From the NCBI GenBank assembly GCA_021732605.1, contig JAKFUS010000014.1, positions 23,644 through 87,643 on the forward strand: DNA of 64,000 nt, in the 5' to 3' direction. The position numbers and the translations under genes were made by a program. Shown here one piece after another: positions 37,286 to 44,701 of this stretch; position 1 is the first letter of the stretch; each line of letters begins with the position of its first letter. This DNA is from Betaproteobacteria bacterium. GTDB taxonomy: Bacteria; Pseudomonadota; Gammaproteobacteria; Burkholderiales; SG8-41. The notes beneath the pieces are model-generated. The model did no database searches, was not told the DNA's origin, and was given only the letters and a program-made list of their open reading frames with translations.

Positions 37286-38296
37286 ATGACTATCTGGTTT
37301 AAAAATGAACTGAAAGCAGTGCTGGCGCAAAAGGCGCAGCTGGCGCACGCCCTGCTGATTAAGGGGCCGCGCGGCATCGGCAAACAAGCCTTCGGCATGG
37401 AGCTGGCGCAGGGACTGTTATGCGAAAGCCCGGTGGCGGATAGCGCCGCCTGCGGCCAGTGCAAGGCCTGCCACTGGTTTGTTTCAGGCGCCCACCCTGA
37501 TTTCCGCGTGTTGGCACCCATCACCGAAGGTGACCCGGAGGCCGAGACCGAAGAAGGTGGCAAGAAAACCAAGGCCAGTCCGTGGATCAGCATCGAGCAG
37601 GTGCGCGAATTGCATGACTTCATATATGTCTCCAGCCACCGCGGCGGACGTAAAGTAATCCTCGTCTGTCCGGCGGAAGCCCTGAACGTCAATGCCGCCA
37701 ATGCCTTGCTGAAAAGCCTCGAGGAACCACCGGCATTGACTCATTTCATTCTGATCAGCCACCGGCCGCACCGTTTGCAGCGCACCATCATCAGCCGTTG
37801 CCGGCAACTGAGCTTGCAGCAGCCGGACCGCGCCACAGCGCTGGCCTGGTTGGGCGTGCAGGGCGTGGCTGATCCGGAAGTAGCACTTGCGCAATCATCC
37901 GGCGCCCCGCTGCTGGCCCTGGCCACCAGCGAAGGCGACGAACTGTCAGGGCGCCGCGATTTTCTGGCGCGCATTGCCCCTCCCGATTTTGATGCACTGG
38001 CCGTTGCCGAAACCTGCCGTGATCTGCCGCTGGAACGTTTTATCGGCTGGCTGCAAAAATGGACTTACGATATTGCCGAACTGCGCATGCTCGGCACCAT
38101 CCGCTTTAACCCGGATTTGACGCGCGAACTGACTATCATCGCCAAACGTGTAGAACCGCTGGAGGCGCTGCGCCTGCACCGTAAACTGGTGCGCGAGCAG
38201 CGCAATATCCATCATCCGCTGAACGGCCGCCTGTATATCGAAAGCGTGCTGTTGGCCTATGCCGCGGTGGTGAATCCATCGCGCAAGGTGGCCTGA
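37286..38296 (+). CDS. holB: DNA polymerase III delta-prime subunit
   Basis: This 336-aa clamp-loader subunit retains the Cys4 zinc module, C-x8-C-x2-C-x2-C, in ESPVADSAACGQCKACHWF. The degenerate P-loop is KGPRGIGKQAF. NALLKSLEEPPALTHFILI and the SRC motif in TIISRCRQL are also present. In many betaproteobacteria a PilZ-domain gene lies between holB and tatD; here tatD follows after 2 nt. Confidence 0.94.
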   Translation: MTIWFKNELKAVLAQKAQLAHALLIKGPRGIGKQAFGMELAQGLLCESPVADSAACGQCKACHWFVSGAHPDFRVLAPITEGDPEAETEEGGKKTKASPWISIEQVRELHDFIYVSSHRGGRKVILVCPAEALNVNAANALLKSLEEPPALTHFILISHRPHRLQRTIISRCRQLSLQQPDRATALAWLGVQGVADPEVALAQSSGAPLLALATSEGDELSGRRDFLARIAPPDFDALAVAETCRDLPLERFIGWLQKWTYDIAELRMLGTIRFNPDLTRELTIIAKRVEPLEALRLHRKLVREQRNIHHPLNGRLYIESVLLAYAAVVNPSRKVA

Positions 38297-38298
38297 GG

Positions 38299-39066
38299 AT
38301 GCTGGTCGATTCGCACTGCCATCTCGATTTTCCGGAACTCGCCGGCAACCTGCCCGCGATTCTGGAAACAATGCGCGAAAACGATGTCGGCGTCGCGCTC
38401 TGTGTCAGCGTGACCCTGGACGATTTTCCGAAAGTACTGGCGTTGGCCGAACGGCATGAAAACCTCTACGCCTCGGTCGGTGTGCACCCCGATTACCCAG
38501 ATCTGCGCGAACCGACAGTCGCCGAACTGGTCGAACTGGCACAACATCCGAAAGTCGTTGCGATAGGTGAAACCGGACTGGATTATTACCGACTGACCGG
38601 AGACCTCGAATGGCAGCGTGAACGTTTTCGTGTGCACATCCGCGCGGCAAGGCAATGCGGCAAACCGCTGATCATCCATACCCGGTCAGCGTCTGTCGAT
38701 ACCTTGCGGCTGATGCGGGAAGAGGGCGCAAGCGAGACGGGTGGGGTGATGCATTGTTTTACCGAAAGCTGGGAGGTAGCCCAGGGCGCCCTCGAAATGG
38801 GCTTCCACATCTCCTTCTCCGGCATCGTGACTTTTAAGAATGCCAAGGATCTGAAGGAGGTTGCCCGGCAGGTACCGCTAGACCGACTGCTGGTGGAAAC
38901 CGATTCGCCCTATCTGGCGCCGGTGCCGTATCGCGGGAAAACCAACCAGCCGGGTTGGGTCAAACATGTGGCCGAGGAAGTCGCCCGACTGCAAAATCGC
39001 AGCTTTACCGACATTGCCACTGCGACTACCAGTAACTTCTTCAAATTATTCAATATAAACAGATAA
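38299..39066 (+). CDS. tatD: TatD-family metal-dependent DNase
   Basis: This 255-aa TIM-barrel hydrolase shows all expected metal ligands: SHCHLDF near the start, Glu in IGETGLDYY, His in IIHTRSA, His in GVMHCFTES and Asp in VETDSPYLAPVP. TatD enzymes act as 3'-5' exonucleases on DNA and RNA. It lies 2 nt after holB and 4 nt before the ankyrin gene, which suggests co-transcription. Confidence 0.94.
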   Translation: MLVDSHCHLDFPELAGNLPAILETMRENDVGVALCVSVTLDDFPKVLALAERHENLYASVGVHPDYPDLREPTVAELVELAQHPKVVAIGETGLDYYRLTGDLEWQRERFRVHIRAARQCGKPLIIHTRSASVDTLRLMREEGASETGGVMHCFTESWEVAQGALEMGFHISFSGIVTFKNAKDLKEVARQVPLDRLLVETDSPYLAPVPYRGKTNQPGWVKHVAEEVARLQNRSFTDIATATTSNFFKLFNINR

Positions 39067-39070
39067 TTAA

Positions 39071-39715
39071 ATGATATTTCGAAACTTGCTTCTAGTTACG
39101 GCTTTGACCGGATTTGGAACTTTCAGCAGTGCCGTCCATGCCGGCGCCTATGAAGACATGCTGCAAGCCATCCATATCGATGACGAAAGAACCATCGTCC
39201 AGTTACTCCAGCGCGGCATGGATGTGGATACCGTCAGCCCCAAAGGCGAAACCCTGCTGATGCTGGCGGCGCGGGAGGGCAAGCCGACGGTTGTCAAAAC
39301 CCTGCTCGACGCCCGCCCCAAGGTCCAGACCCGCAATCCGCTGGGTGAAACGGCACTGATGCTGGCGACCATTCTGGGGCATACGGAAATCGCCCGGCTG
39401 CTGCTGGACGCCGGCGCTCCGGTCAATCATGGTGGCTGGACACCGCTGATCTACGCTGCAGCCCGGAATCGGACCGACATCGGACGCCTGTTGATTGCCA
39501 AGGGTGCCGACGTCAATGCCGCCGCGGATAACGGCACGACGGCGCTGATGATGGCGGCAAGGGAAGGCCAGTTGCAGATCCTGTTGCTGTTGCTGGAACA
39601 CGGCGCGGATGCCAAATATGTATCTCAGTACGGGCACTCGGCGCTGAGCCTGGCCAAGGATCGCGGCCATGGTGAAATCGAGACGGTATTACGCAAGGCC
39701 GGGGTCGCTGAATAA
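39071..39715 (+). CDS. Exported ankyrin-repeat protein
   Basis: This 214-aa protein has a Sec signal peptide (about 1-24, ending SAVHAG) and then five to six ankyrin repeats with clear TPLIYAAARNRTDIGRLLIAKGAD-type units (about 35-210). Ankyrin repeats mediate protein binding; no catalytic part is present. An ankyrin protein after tatD is common in betaproteobacteria, but its partner is unknown. The gap downstream has a palindrome, AAAGCCGGCTTT, and a TATAAT (39778-39783) ahead of the next gene. Confidence 0.9.
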   Translation: MIFRNLLLVTALTGFGTFSSAVHAGAYEDMLQAIHIDDERTIVQLLQRGMDVDTVSPKGETLLMLAAREGKPTVVKTLLDARPKVQTRNPLGETALMLATILGHTEIARLLLDAGAPVNHGGWTPLIYAAARNRTDIGRLLIAKGADVNAAADNGTTALMMAAREGQLQILLLLLEHGADAKYVSQYGHSALSLAKDRGHGEIETVLRKAGVAE

Positions 39716-39876
39716 CGAGGATCCCGGGTGAGGAGAAAAGCCGGCTTTCCCTCTGAGAGCGCTCATCCTTTAATGCGTATAATGTGTATTATGTCAAATT
39801 AAGGCGGCGACTTCCAGGGCGGCAATCCCGGCCCCATCACCCCCCAAAAAACAAGATCTCCTGACGTTCATTTGAA

Positions 39877-40317
39877 ATGAAAAAACACAGTAAATGCAAA
39901 GCCCGAAAATGCAATGAAAACGCGCAAATCAGAGGGCTGTGCAGAAAACATCACGAAGCACAAAAACAAGCCGATGAGCTACGGCAGGATGGACTTTCAC
40001 TACTGGAAAAAGGCCGAATAGACGAAGAATCTGCAGCCGTCGAATGGATAAGAGCGGATTTACAAAAACTGCAACCCTGGTGGAATCGGATTTGCACCTC
40101 ACTGAACCTTCAAAATGCGGACAAGGATCTGGGTGACGAAGCCCCATACGCCAAGGAATGGTGCATGACGCTGGCCATGGAAATGGTGAAAGCGGAAAGA
40201 GCATCCAGGGCAGGAACACCCTGGGATCAGGGGAAGGCAGAAATTACCCGGGATCGGGTATGGCGACGCCTTGAGGGTCTTGAGGCAGGCACGGAAAAAC
40301 CACCAGTCGGAGGCTGA
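39877..40317 (+). CDS. Unknown protein with N-terminal Cys/His zinc-knuckle-like motif
   Basis: This 146-aa protein starts MKKHSKCKARKCNENAQIRG then LCRKHHEAQ. The C-x4-C-x8-C-x2/3-H spacing suggests a small zinc-binding knuckle of the type seen in phage and accessory proteins. A helical, charged region follows (about 35-145), with Trp-rich LQKLQPWWNRICTSLNL. I do not recognise the family. The lower GC and Lys-rich coding of the first 60 codons differ from its neighbours, which hints at acquisition by transfer. A TATAAT lies about 95 nt upstream, but no good ribosome-binding site is visible. Confidence 0.65.
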   Translation: MKKHSKCKARKCNENAQIRGLCRKHHEAQKQADELRQDGLSLLEKGRIDEESAAVEWIRADLQKLQPWWNRICTSLNLQNADKDLGDEAPYAKEWCMTLAMEMVKAERASRAGTPWDQGKAEITRDRVWRRLEGLEAGTEKPPVGG

Positions 40318-40364
40318 GATACAGCTCCACCCTCACCGCTCTGGCACCTCTGAGCGCATTCAGA

Positions 40365-40391
40365 AAAAAACAACGCCCCGTCAGGGGCGTT
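40365..40391 (-). terminator. Rho-independent terminator
   Basis: The stem AACGCCCC / GGGGCGTT with a 4-nt loop (GTCA, 40372-40391) is followed on the minus strand by seven T. It ends the minus-strand unknown gene (40421-40816) and may also stop transcription from the plus strand. Confidence 0.85.
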
Positions 40392-40420
40392 AGTTATTGC
40401 GCTAGCAGAAAGGGCTGTTT

Positions 40421-40816
40421 TCAGGTTCGGGATGCCCGCCGGCCATACTCCCCGATCACTTCGACCATGCGGTCGAGCTCTGCATCAACCTTGGCCTTGG
40501 CCGCGGCATCGTGCGGATAACACAGCAACGCCATGTCATCGAACAAACCGTGCACCCGCGGCTCACTGGCATAGACCAGCTTGCGTTCGACATTCTGAAC
40601 TGAGGGGATTTGCATGAATTCGCGGCCATTTTCCCAGTAGATCGACAGGGTGATGATCTGGGTGTTGAGGCGCAACAGGCGAACGATGAATTCGAAACGC
40701 ACCGTGTGCATGCCCTTTGAGCGCAATTCAATCAACTTCTGCGGCGGTAACGGCACGCCTTGTTTTAACGCGGTGATGGTTTCCATATCACTCACTTTCA
40801 GCCCCTGACCATCCAT
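40421..40816 (-). CDS. Unknown 131-aa protein, single-gene unit under the shared operator
   Basis: This protein has no recognisable family. It is soluble, with a basic N-terminal helix (LPPQKLIELRSKG), beta strands (HTVRFEFIVRLL..TQIITLSIYW) and an acidic/Ala helix near the end (AAAKAKVDAELDRMVEVIGEYG). Starts are ambiguous: TTG 40834, ATG 40816, GTG 40795 (AGGGG 7 nt before) or ATG 40786. The unit is monocistronic, with a promoter-like pair and a 25-bp palindrome upstream and a strong terminator downstream. The palindrome links it by sequence to the Rhs and RTX loci. Confidence 0.75.
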   Translation of the reverse strand: MDGQGLKVSDMETITALKQGVPLPPQKLIELRSKGMHTVRFEFIVRLLRLNTQIITLSIYWENGREFMQIPSVQNVERKLVYASEPRVHGLFDDMALLCYPHDAAAKAKVDAELDRMVEVIGEYGRRASRT

Positions 40817-40834
40817 ACTTTTTGATAGGGTCAA

Positions 40835-40863
40835 AGTATGCGGGTAGAGACAAATACGGGCAA
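40835..40863 (-). promoter_or_regulatory. Candidate promoter for the unknown gene
   Basis: On the minus strand TTGCCC and CATACT (40840-40835) are 17 nt apart, a plausible sigma-70 promoter. The -35 overlaps the last three bases of the palindrome at 40861-40885, so the palindrome is centred near -45. That is where activators that touch the sigma factor often bind. Confidence 0.5.
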
Positions 40864-40885
40864 ATCTAACATTTTGTTAAGTTTG
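40861..40885 (-). promoter_or_regulatory. Palindromic operator candidate, site 2
   Basis: This is the best copy of the 25-bp palindrome: CAAATCTAACA and TGTTAAGTTTG arms around 3 nt, with 9 of 12 arm positions complementary. It is 23/25 identical to site 1 and 20/25 to site 3. The arms are about 10-11 bp, a spacing expected for a dimeric regulator on one DNA face. Confidence 0.65.
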
Positions 40886-40922
40886 CCCTTTGTCCAAGAC
40901 TGAAATTCGTGAAGAAATTCAC

Positions 40923-40953
40923 ATTTTCCGGCGCAATGACTGCCCCGGAAAAT
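40923..40953. terminator. Hairpin after the thiolase gene
   Basis: Perfect 9-bp arms, ATTTTCCGG and CCGGAAAAT, enclose a 13-nt loop 17 nt downstream of the thiolase stop (minus strand). There is no T-run, so intrinsic termination is doubtful. A second small hairpin, GTGAA-GAAA-TTCAC, lies at about 40908-40921. Confidence 0.4.
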
Positions 40954-40969
40954 TCTGGATTACCACAGA

Positions 40970-42172
40970 TTACATGCGCTCCAGCACCACAGCCATGCCC
41001 TGCCCGCCGCCGATACACAGTGACACCAGCGCATATTTGCCGCCGCTGCGTTGCAGTTGCCGCGCCGCGGTCAGTGCAATACGCGCACCGGATGCGCCGA
41101 TCGGGTGACCCACAGCAATCGCGCCGCCATTCGGATTGACGCGTTTGTCATCGAACGCCACACCAAGCCCTTTCAGGCAGGCCAGCACCTGCGCGGCAAA
41201 TGCTTCGTTGATCTCGATGATGTCCATGTCCTTGATGCTGAGCCCGGCGCGTGCCAGCGCTTTTTGCGAGGCGGCAACGGGGCCGATGCCCATGATGTCG
41301 GGACGCACACCCATCGCCGCACTGGCGATGACGCGGGCCATCGGTTTGGCGCCGGCCTTTTCACCGGCAGCGAGTGATCCCACCACCAGCGCAACCGCAC
41401 CGTCATTGACGCCCGATGCATTGCCCGCCGTGGTCACACCACCTTCATACAGGGTCTTCATCTTGGCCAGGGCAGCGATTTCGGTGCCGGGACGGGGATG
41501 TTCGTCCTCGGCCACTGCCGGCACCGGACCTTTGCGGCTCGCCGGCATTTCGACCGGTGAGATTTCACCGGCGAAAAAGCCCTCGCCTTTGGCCAGTGCG
41601 AATTTCTGCTGGGATGCGGCGGCGAAGGTGTCGGCTTGTTCACGCGTGATGCCGTATTCGCGCGCCAGATTGTCGGCGGTCTGCGGCATCTGATGGTCGC
41701 CAAACTGTTTGGCCAGTTTCGGATTGGAGAAACGCGGGCCGATGGTGGTGTCGGCCATCTTGATGCCGCGATCAAACGGGCTTTCGGCACGGCTGATGAT
41801 GATCGGCGAACGGCTCATGCTCTCGACGCCGCCGACGATGAACACATCACCCTCGCCGGCCGTGATCGAATGTGCGGCATGGGCCAGCGCACCCAGGCCG
41901 CTGGCGCAGTTGCGCTGCAGAACGGTGCCGGGGATTTCAATCGGGAAACCCGCCGCAAGGCCGGCATGGCGTGCCACGCAACGGCTGTCTTCACCGCTCT
42001 GGTTACCGCAGCCAATGACGATGTCCTCGACCTGCTCCACTTTAAATTTGGATTTGGCCATCACGTTTTTCATCACGTCGGCCAGCAGGTCATCCGGGCG
42101 GACTTTCGCCAGCGTGCCGCCGTGGCGGCCAAATGGTGTGCGCAGTCCTTCGTACAGATAAGCGTTGAGCAT
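40970..42172 (-). CDS. Acyl-CoA thiolase (acetyl-CoA C-acyltransferase)
   Basis: This 400-aa thiolase has the acyl-accepting Cys89 in LQRNCASGLGAL, the catalytic His in GHPIGASGAR and the second Cys in LCIGGGQG. NEAFAAQVL and VGGVESMSRSP are also typical. The closest resemblance I see is to PcaF/PaaJ 3-oxoadipyl-CoA thiolases (GEDSRCVAR, MSRSP), so it may act on dicarboxylic or aromatic-derived 3-oxoacyl-CoA rather than simple fatty acids. It is the last gene of an enoyl-CoA hydratase, 3-hydroxyacyl-CoA dehydrogenase, thiolase operon. Confidence 0.92.
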   Translation of the reverse strand: MLNAYLYEGLRTPFGRHGGTLAKVRPDDLLADVMKNVMAKSKFKVEQVEDIVIGCGNQSGEDSRCVARHAGLAAGFPIEIPGTVLQRNCASGLGALAHAAHSITAGEGDVFIVGGVESMSRSPIIISRAESPFDRGIKMADTTIGPRFSNPKLAKQFGDHQMPQTADNLAREYGITREQADTFAAASQQKFALAKGEGFFAGEISPVEMPASRKGPVPAVAEDEHPRPGTEIAALAKMKTLYEGGVTTAGNASGVNDGAVALVVGSLAAGEKAGAKPMARVIASAAMGVRPDIMGIGPVAASQKALARAGLSIKDMDIIEINEAFAAQVLACLKGLGVAFDDKRVNPNGGAIAVGHPIGASGARIALTAARQLQRSGGKYALVSLCIGGGQGMAVVLERM

Positions 42173-42193
42173 GTTATTTCCTCTCAGGGGTAA

Positions 42194-43723
42194 TCAGGGT
42201 TCGGGAGTCAGCAGCGAAACGCCGAGTTGGGCACGGCGGCGCATCCAGATGTTGGGTCGATAACGCGGATCGGCATAAATCGAATTCATGGTGGCGAGCA
42301 CTTGATAGATGCGCTCGACACCCGCCACATCGCCGAATTTCAGCGGACCGTTCGGGTAATTCAGGCCCAGCACCACGGCCTTGTCGATATCGCCAGGCTG
42401 TGCGGTGCGGCTTTGCGCAATCGAACAGCCAATGTTGACGATCATCGCGACGATACGCTGTGCGATAAAGCCGGGGCTGTCTCGGCACACCGTCACCGGC
42501 ACGCCATCGGAGGCCAGCAGTCCGTGCGCAGCCTCCTTCATCGCAGCCTCAGTCAGCGGCGTACCCATGATCGTGCGACGCTTGACTATCGGGAACAGCG
42601 TATCGACGGCGACGGTGCGTTTCGGATCCAGTCCCTCTTCCACCGCGCAGGTCGTTGCGTCCTTGCCGAACGGCGTCACGAAGATCAGCGCTTTTGCCGA
42701 AGGCTTGGCACCGGTTTCGATAGTGGCACCCAGCTTGGTCAACAGCGCAGTCAGTACCTCATGCCCTTGCGGCTCAGCCTTGCTGATCCACACACTGGCG
42801 GGCTTTGCGGTAGGTGCGGCCGCTTCCGGCGCAATGATGGGTTTCATCTCTGCGTCGTAATCGTAAAAACCTTTTTTGCTTTTGCGACCCAGCACGCCGG
42901 CTTCATAACGCGACTGCATGATCAGGTTCGGGCGATACCGCGGTTCCTGGAAAAACTGGTTGTAGATCAGCGACGACGCCGGCTGCGTCACATCAAGCCC
43001 GGTTAGCTCCATCAATTCAAACGGGCCCATGCGGAAACCACAGACATCGCGCATCACGCGATCAACGTCGACAAAGTTCGAAACGCCTTCATAAACCAGA
43101 TGCGAAGCCTCAAGCGTAAAGCCGCGGCCGACCTGATTAACGAGGAAACCCGGCGCATCGGTCAGACGCACCGGTTCGCGCGTCATGCGCTTGCCGATCA
43201 CCATCAGCGCTTCGGACACCCAGTTTTCCGTCAGCAGGCCGTCGATGACTTCGACCAGCTTCATCAGCGGTACCGGATTGAAAAAATGCAGTCCGGCAAA
43301 ACGCTGCGGCGTTTTCAGTTTGGCGGCAATGGTCGTCACCGACATCGAAGAGGTATTGGTGGCCAGGATGCAGTCCGGCTTCACCACGCCTTCCAGGTCA
43401 GCAAACAACGCGCGTTTGGCATCAAGGTTTTCCACGATGGCCTCAACGACCAAATGGCAGTCCTTGAAATCCGCCAGCGACTGCGCAACACGGATGCGCG
43501 CCGTCGCTGCATCGGCGTCAGCCTTGCTCATGCTGCCCTTCTCCGCCGCCCGCACCAACATCTTCGCGACAAAATCGCGCGCTTCATCAGCGGCGCCGGC
43601 GCGCGTATCCATCATCACCACATGCATGCCGCCAGCCGCGGACACCTGCACAATGCCGCGCCCCATTGCGCCGGTTCCGATCACGCCGACGCAGAGATCG
43701 GCGCGGTTGGCATCAAAAGCCAT
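42194..43723 (-). CDS. 3-hydroxyacyl-CoA dehydrogenase, PaaH-like, with tandem C-terminal domains
   Basis: This 509-aa protein has the Rossmann NAD motif VIGTGAMGRGIVQVSAAGG (about 13-31), then LHFFNPVPLMKLVEVI and DAPGFLVNQVGRGF, the catalytic core. A second 3HCDH C-terminal domain follows (about 390-500, DSPGFIAQRIVAMIVNIG). This two-domain form is that of PaaH-type enzymes (3-hydroxyadipyl-CoA dehydrogenase), longer than the usual 280-aa short enzyme. It oxidises 3-hydroxyacyl-CoA to 3-oxoacyl-CoA. It is 21 nt before the thiolase gene. Confidence 0.92.
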   Translation of the reverse strand: MAFDANRADLCVGVIGTGAMGRGIVQVSAAGGMHVVMMDTRAGAADEARDFVAKMLVRAAEKGSMSKADADAATARIRVAQSLADFKDCHLVVEAIVENLDAKRALFADLEGVVKPDCILATNTSSMSVTTIAAKLKTPQRFAGLHFFNPVPLMKLVEVIDGLLTENWVSEALMVIGKRMTREPVRLTDAPGFLVNQVGRGFTLEASHLVYEGVSNFVDVDRVMRDVCGFRMGPFELMELTGLDVTQPASSLIYNQFFQEPRYRPNLIMQSRYEAGVLGRKSKKGFYDYDAEMKPIIAPEAAAPTAKPASVWISKAEPQGHEVLTALLTKLGATIETGAKPSAKALIFVTPFGKDATTCAVEEGLDPKRTVAVDTLFPIVKRRTIMGTPLTEAAMKEAAHGLLASDGVPVTVCRDSPGFIAQRIVAMIVNIGCSIAQSRTAQPGDIDKAVVLGLNYPNGPLKFGDVAGVERIYQVLATMNSIYADPRYRPNIWMRRRAQLGVSLLTPEP

Positions 43724-43734
43724 AGTGAATCCTT

Positions 43735-43762
43735 ATAAAAATATCAATAAAATCAAATACTT
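43735..43762 (-). repeat. AT-rich dispersed repeat, copy 5
   Basis: On the minus strand AAGTATTTGATTTTATTGAT then ATTTTTAT, almost the same as the copy at 20881-20908. It fills the 43-nt gap between the enoyl-CoA hydratase stop and the dehydrogenase start, just ahead of AAGGATT (the ribosome-binding site). Confidence 0.6.
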
Positions 43763-43766
43763 GTAA

Positions 43767-44582
43767 TTACTTACCCTTGAACACCGGCTTGCGCTTCTCG
43801 GCAAAGGCGGCCTGCCCTTCCTTGTAGTCCTCGCTCTTGTAGCAGACCTCCACCATCTGCTGCAGCCGGTCCAGATCGCGCTTGGCCGGATCCTTGAGGC
43901 ATTCGATGATCGAGGCTTTTACCGACGCCAGCGTCAGCGGCGCGTTATTGGCAATCGTCGTCGCGTAATCGGTGGTGTATTTCTCCAGATCCGCTGCGGG
44001 CACCACGCGGTTCACCAGGTTCATCTGCAAGGCTTCCTGCGCCGTGAACTGGCGCGCGGTGAAGAAAATCTCCGCGGTGAACTGCGGGCCCACCACGTCA
44101 GTCAAGCGCTTGATGCCGACAAAACGGTAACCCAGGCCGAGCTTGCCGGCCGGCACGCCGAACTTGGCGTCGTCAGCGGCAATCCGCATGTCGCAGTTCA
44201 CCGCGATCGCCGTGCCGCCGCCGATGCAGTAACCGCGCACCATGGCAATCGTCGGCTTCGGACATTCCTGCAGCGCCTTGCTCGCGTTGTCGGCAGCGGC
44301 GTTGTAGGCCTGTACCGCATCTTCACTGCTGCGCTTTTCCTTGAACTGCGAAATGTCAGCACCGGCGACGAAGGCCTTTTCGCCCGCACCTTTGAGCACG
44401 ATCACGCGCACATCCGGGTCAGCGGCAAACTCCGCCAGCACCACCGGCAACTTCAGCCACATTTCGAACGAGACCGCATTGTGACGGGCGGGATTGTTAA
44501 AAGTGATCCAGCCGATGCCGTCCTTTTTCTCGGCCAGCAGGCGATCAGTCATGGTGGGTTCTGCGGTTGCCGCTTGGTTCAT
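43767..44582 (-). CDS. Enoyl-CoA hydratase/isomerase family protein
   Basis: This 271-aa crotonase-fold enzyme is started at 44582, where GGGGA precedes the ATG; the open frame extends 78 nt further upstream without support. The oxyanion motifs GEKAFVAGADISQFKE and VRGYCIGGGTAIAVNCDMRIA (two Gly-rich segments) are clear, as is GVPAGKLGLGY. The residues that would provide the catalytic Glu pair are not both obvious, so hydratase versus isomerase activity is open. It is the first gene of the beta-oxidation operon; its stop lies 43 nt before the dehydrogenase. Confidence 0.9.
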   Translation of the reverse strand: MNQAATAEPTMTDRLLAEKKDGIGWITFNNPARHNAVSFEMWLKLPVVLAEFAADPDVRVIVLKGAGEKAFVAGADISQFKEKRSSEDAVQAYNAAADNASKALQECPKPTIAMVRGYCIGGGTAIAVNCDMRIAADDAKFGVPAGKLGLGYRFVGIKRLTDVVGPQFTAEIFFTARQFTAQEALQMNLVNRVVPAADLEKYTTDYATTIANNAPLTLASVKASIIECLKDPAKRDLDRLQQMVEVCYKSEDYKEGQAAFAEKRKPVFKGK

Positions 44583-44701
44583 GGTCGTCCCCGTGTGTTC
44601 ACAATGTGTTAATGGGATGGGAAAGCGCCATTTTAACCGATGCGGGCGAGGCAGAGACACCCCGGGGACGGGGGTGAACTGGCGGCTGTTGGATAGGATG
44701 C

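Noticed and set aside
39735-39753. Palindrome AAAGCCGGCTTT after the ankyrin gene as a terminator
   Set aside because: It has no loop and no T-run. The gap has no other terminator signal.
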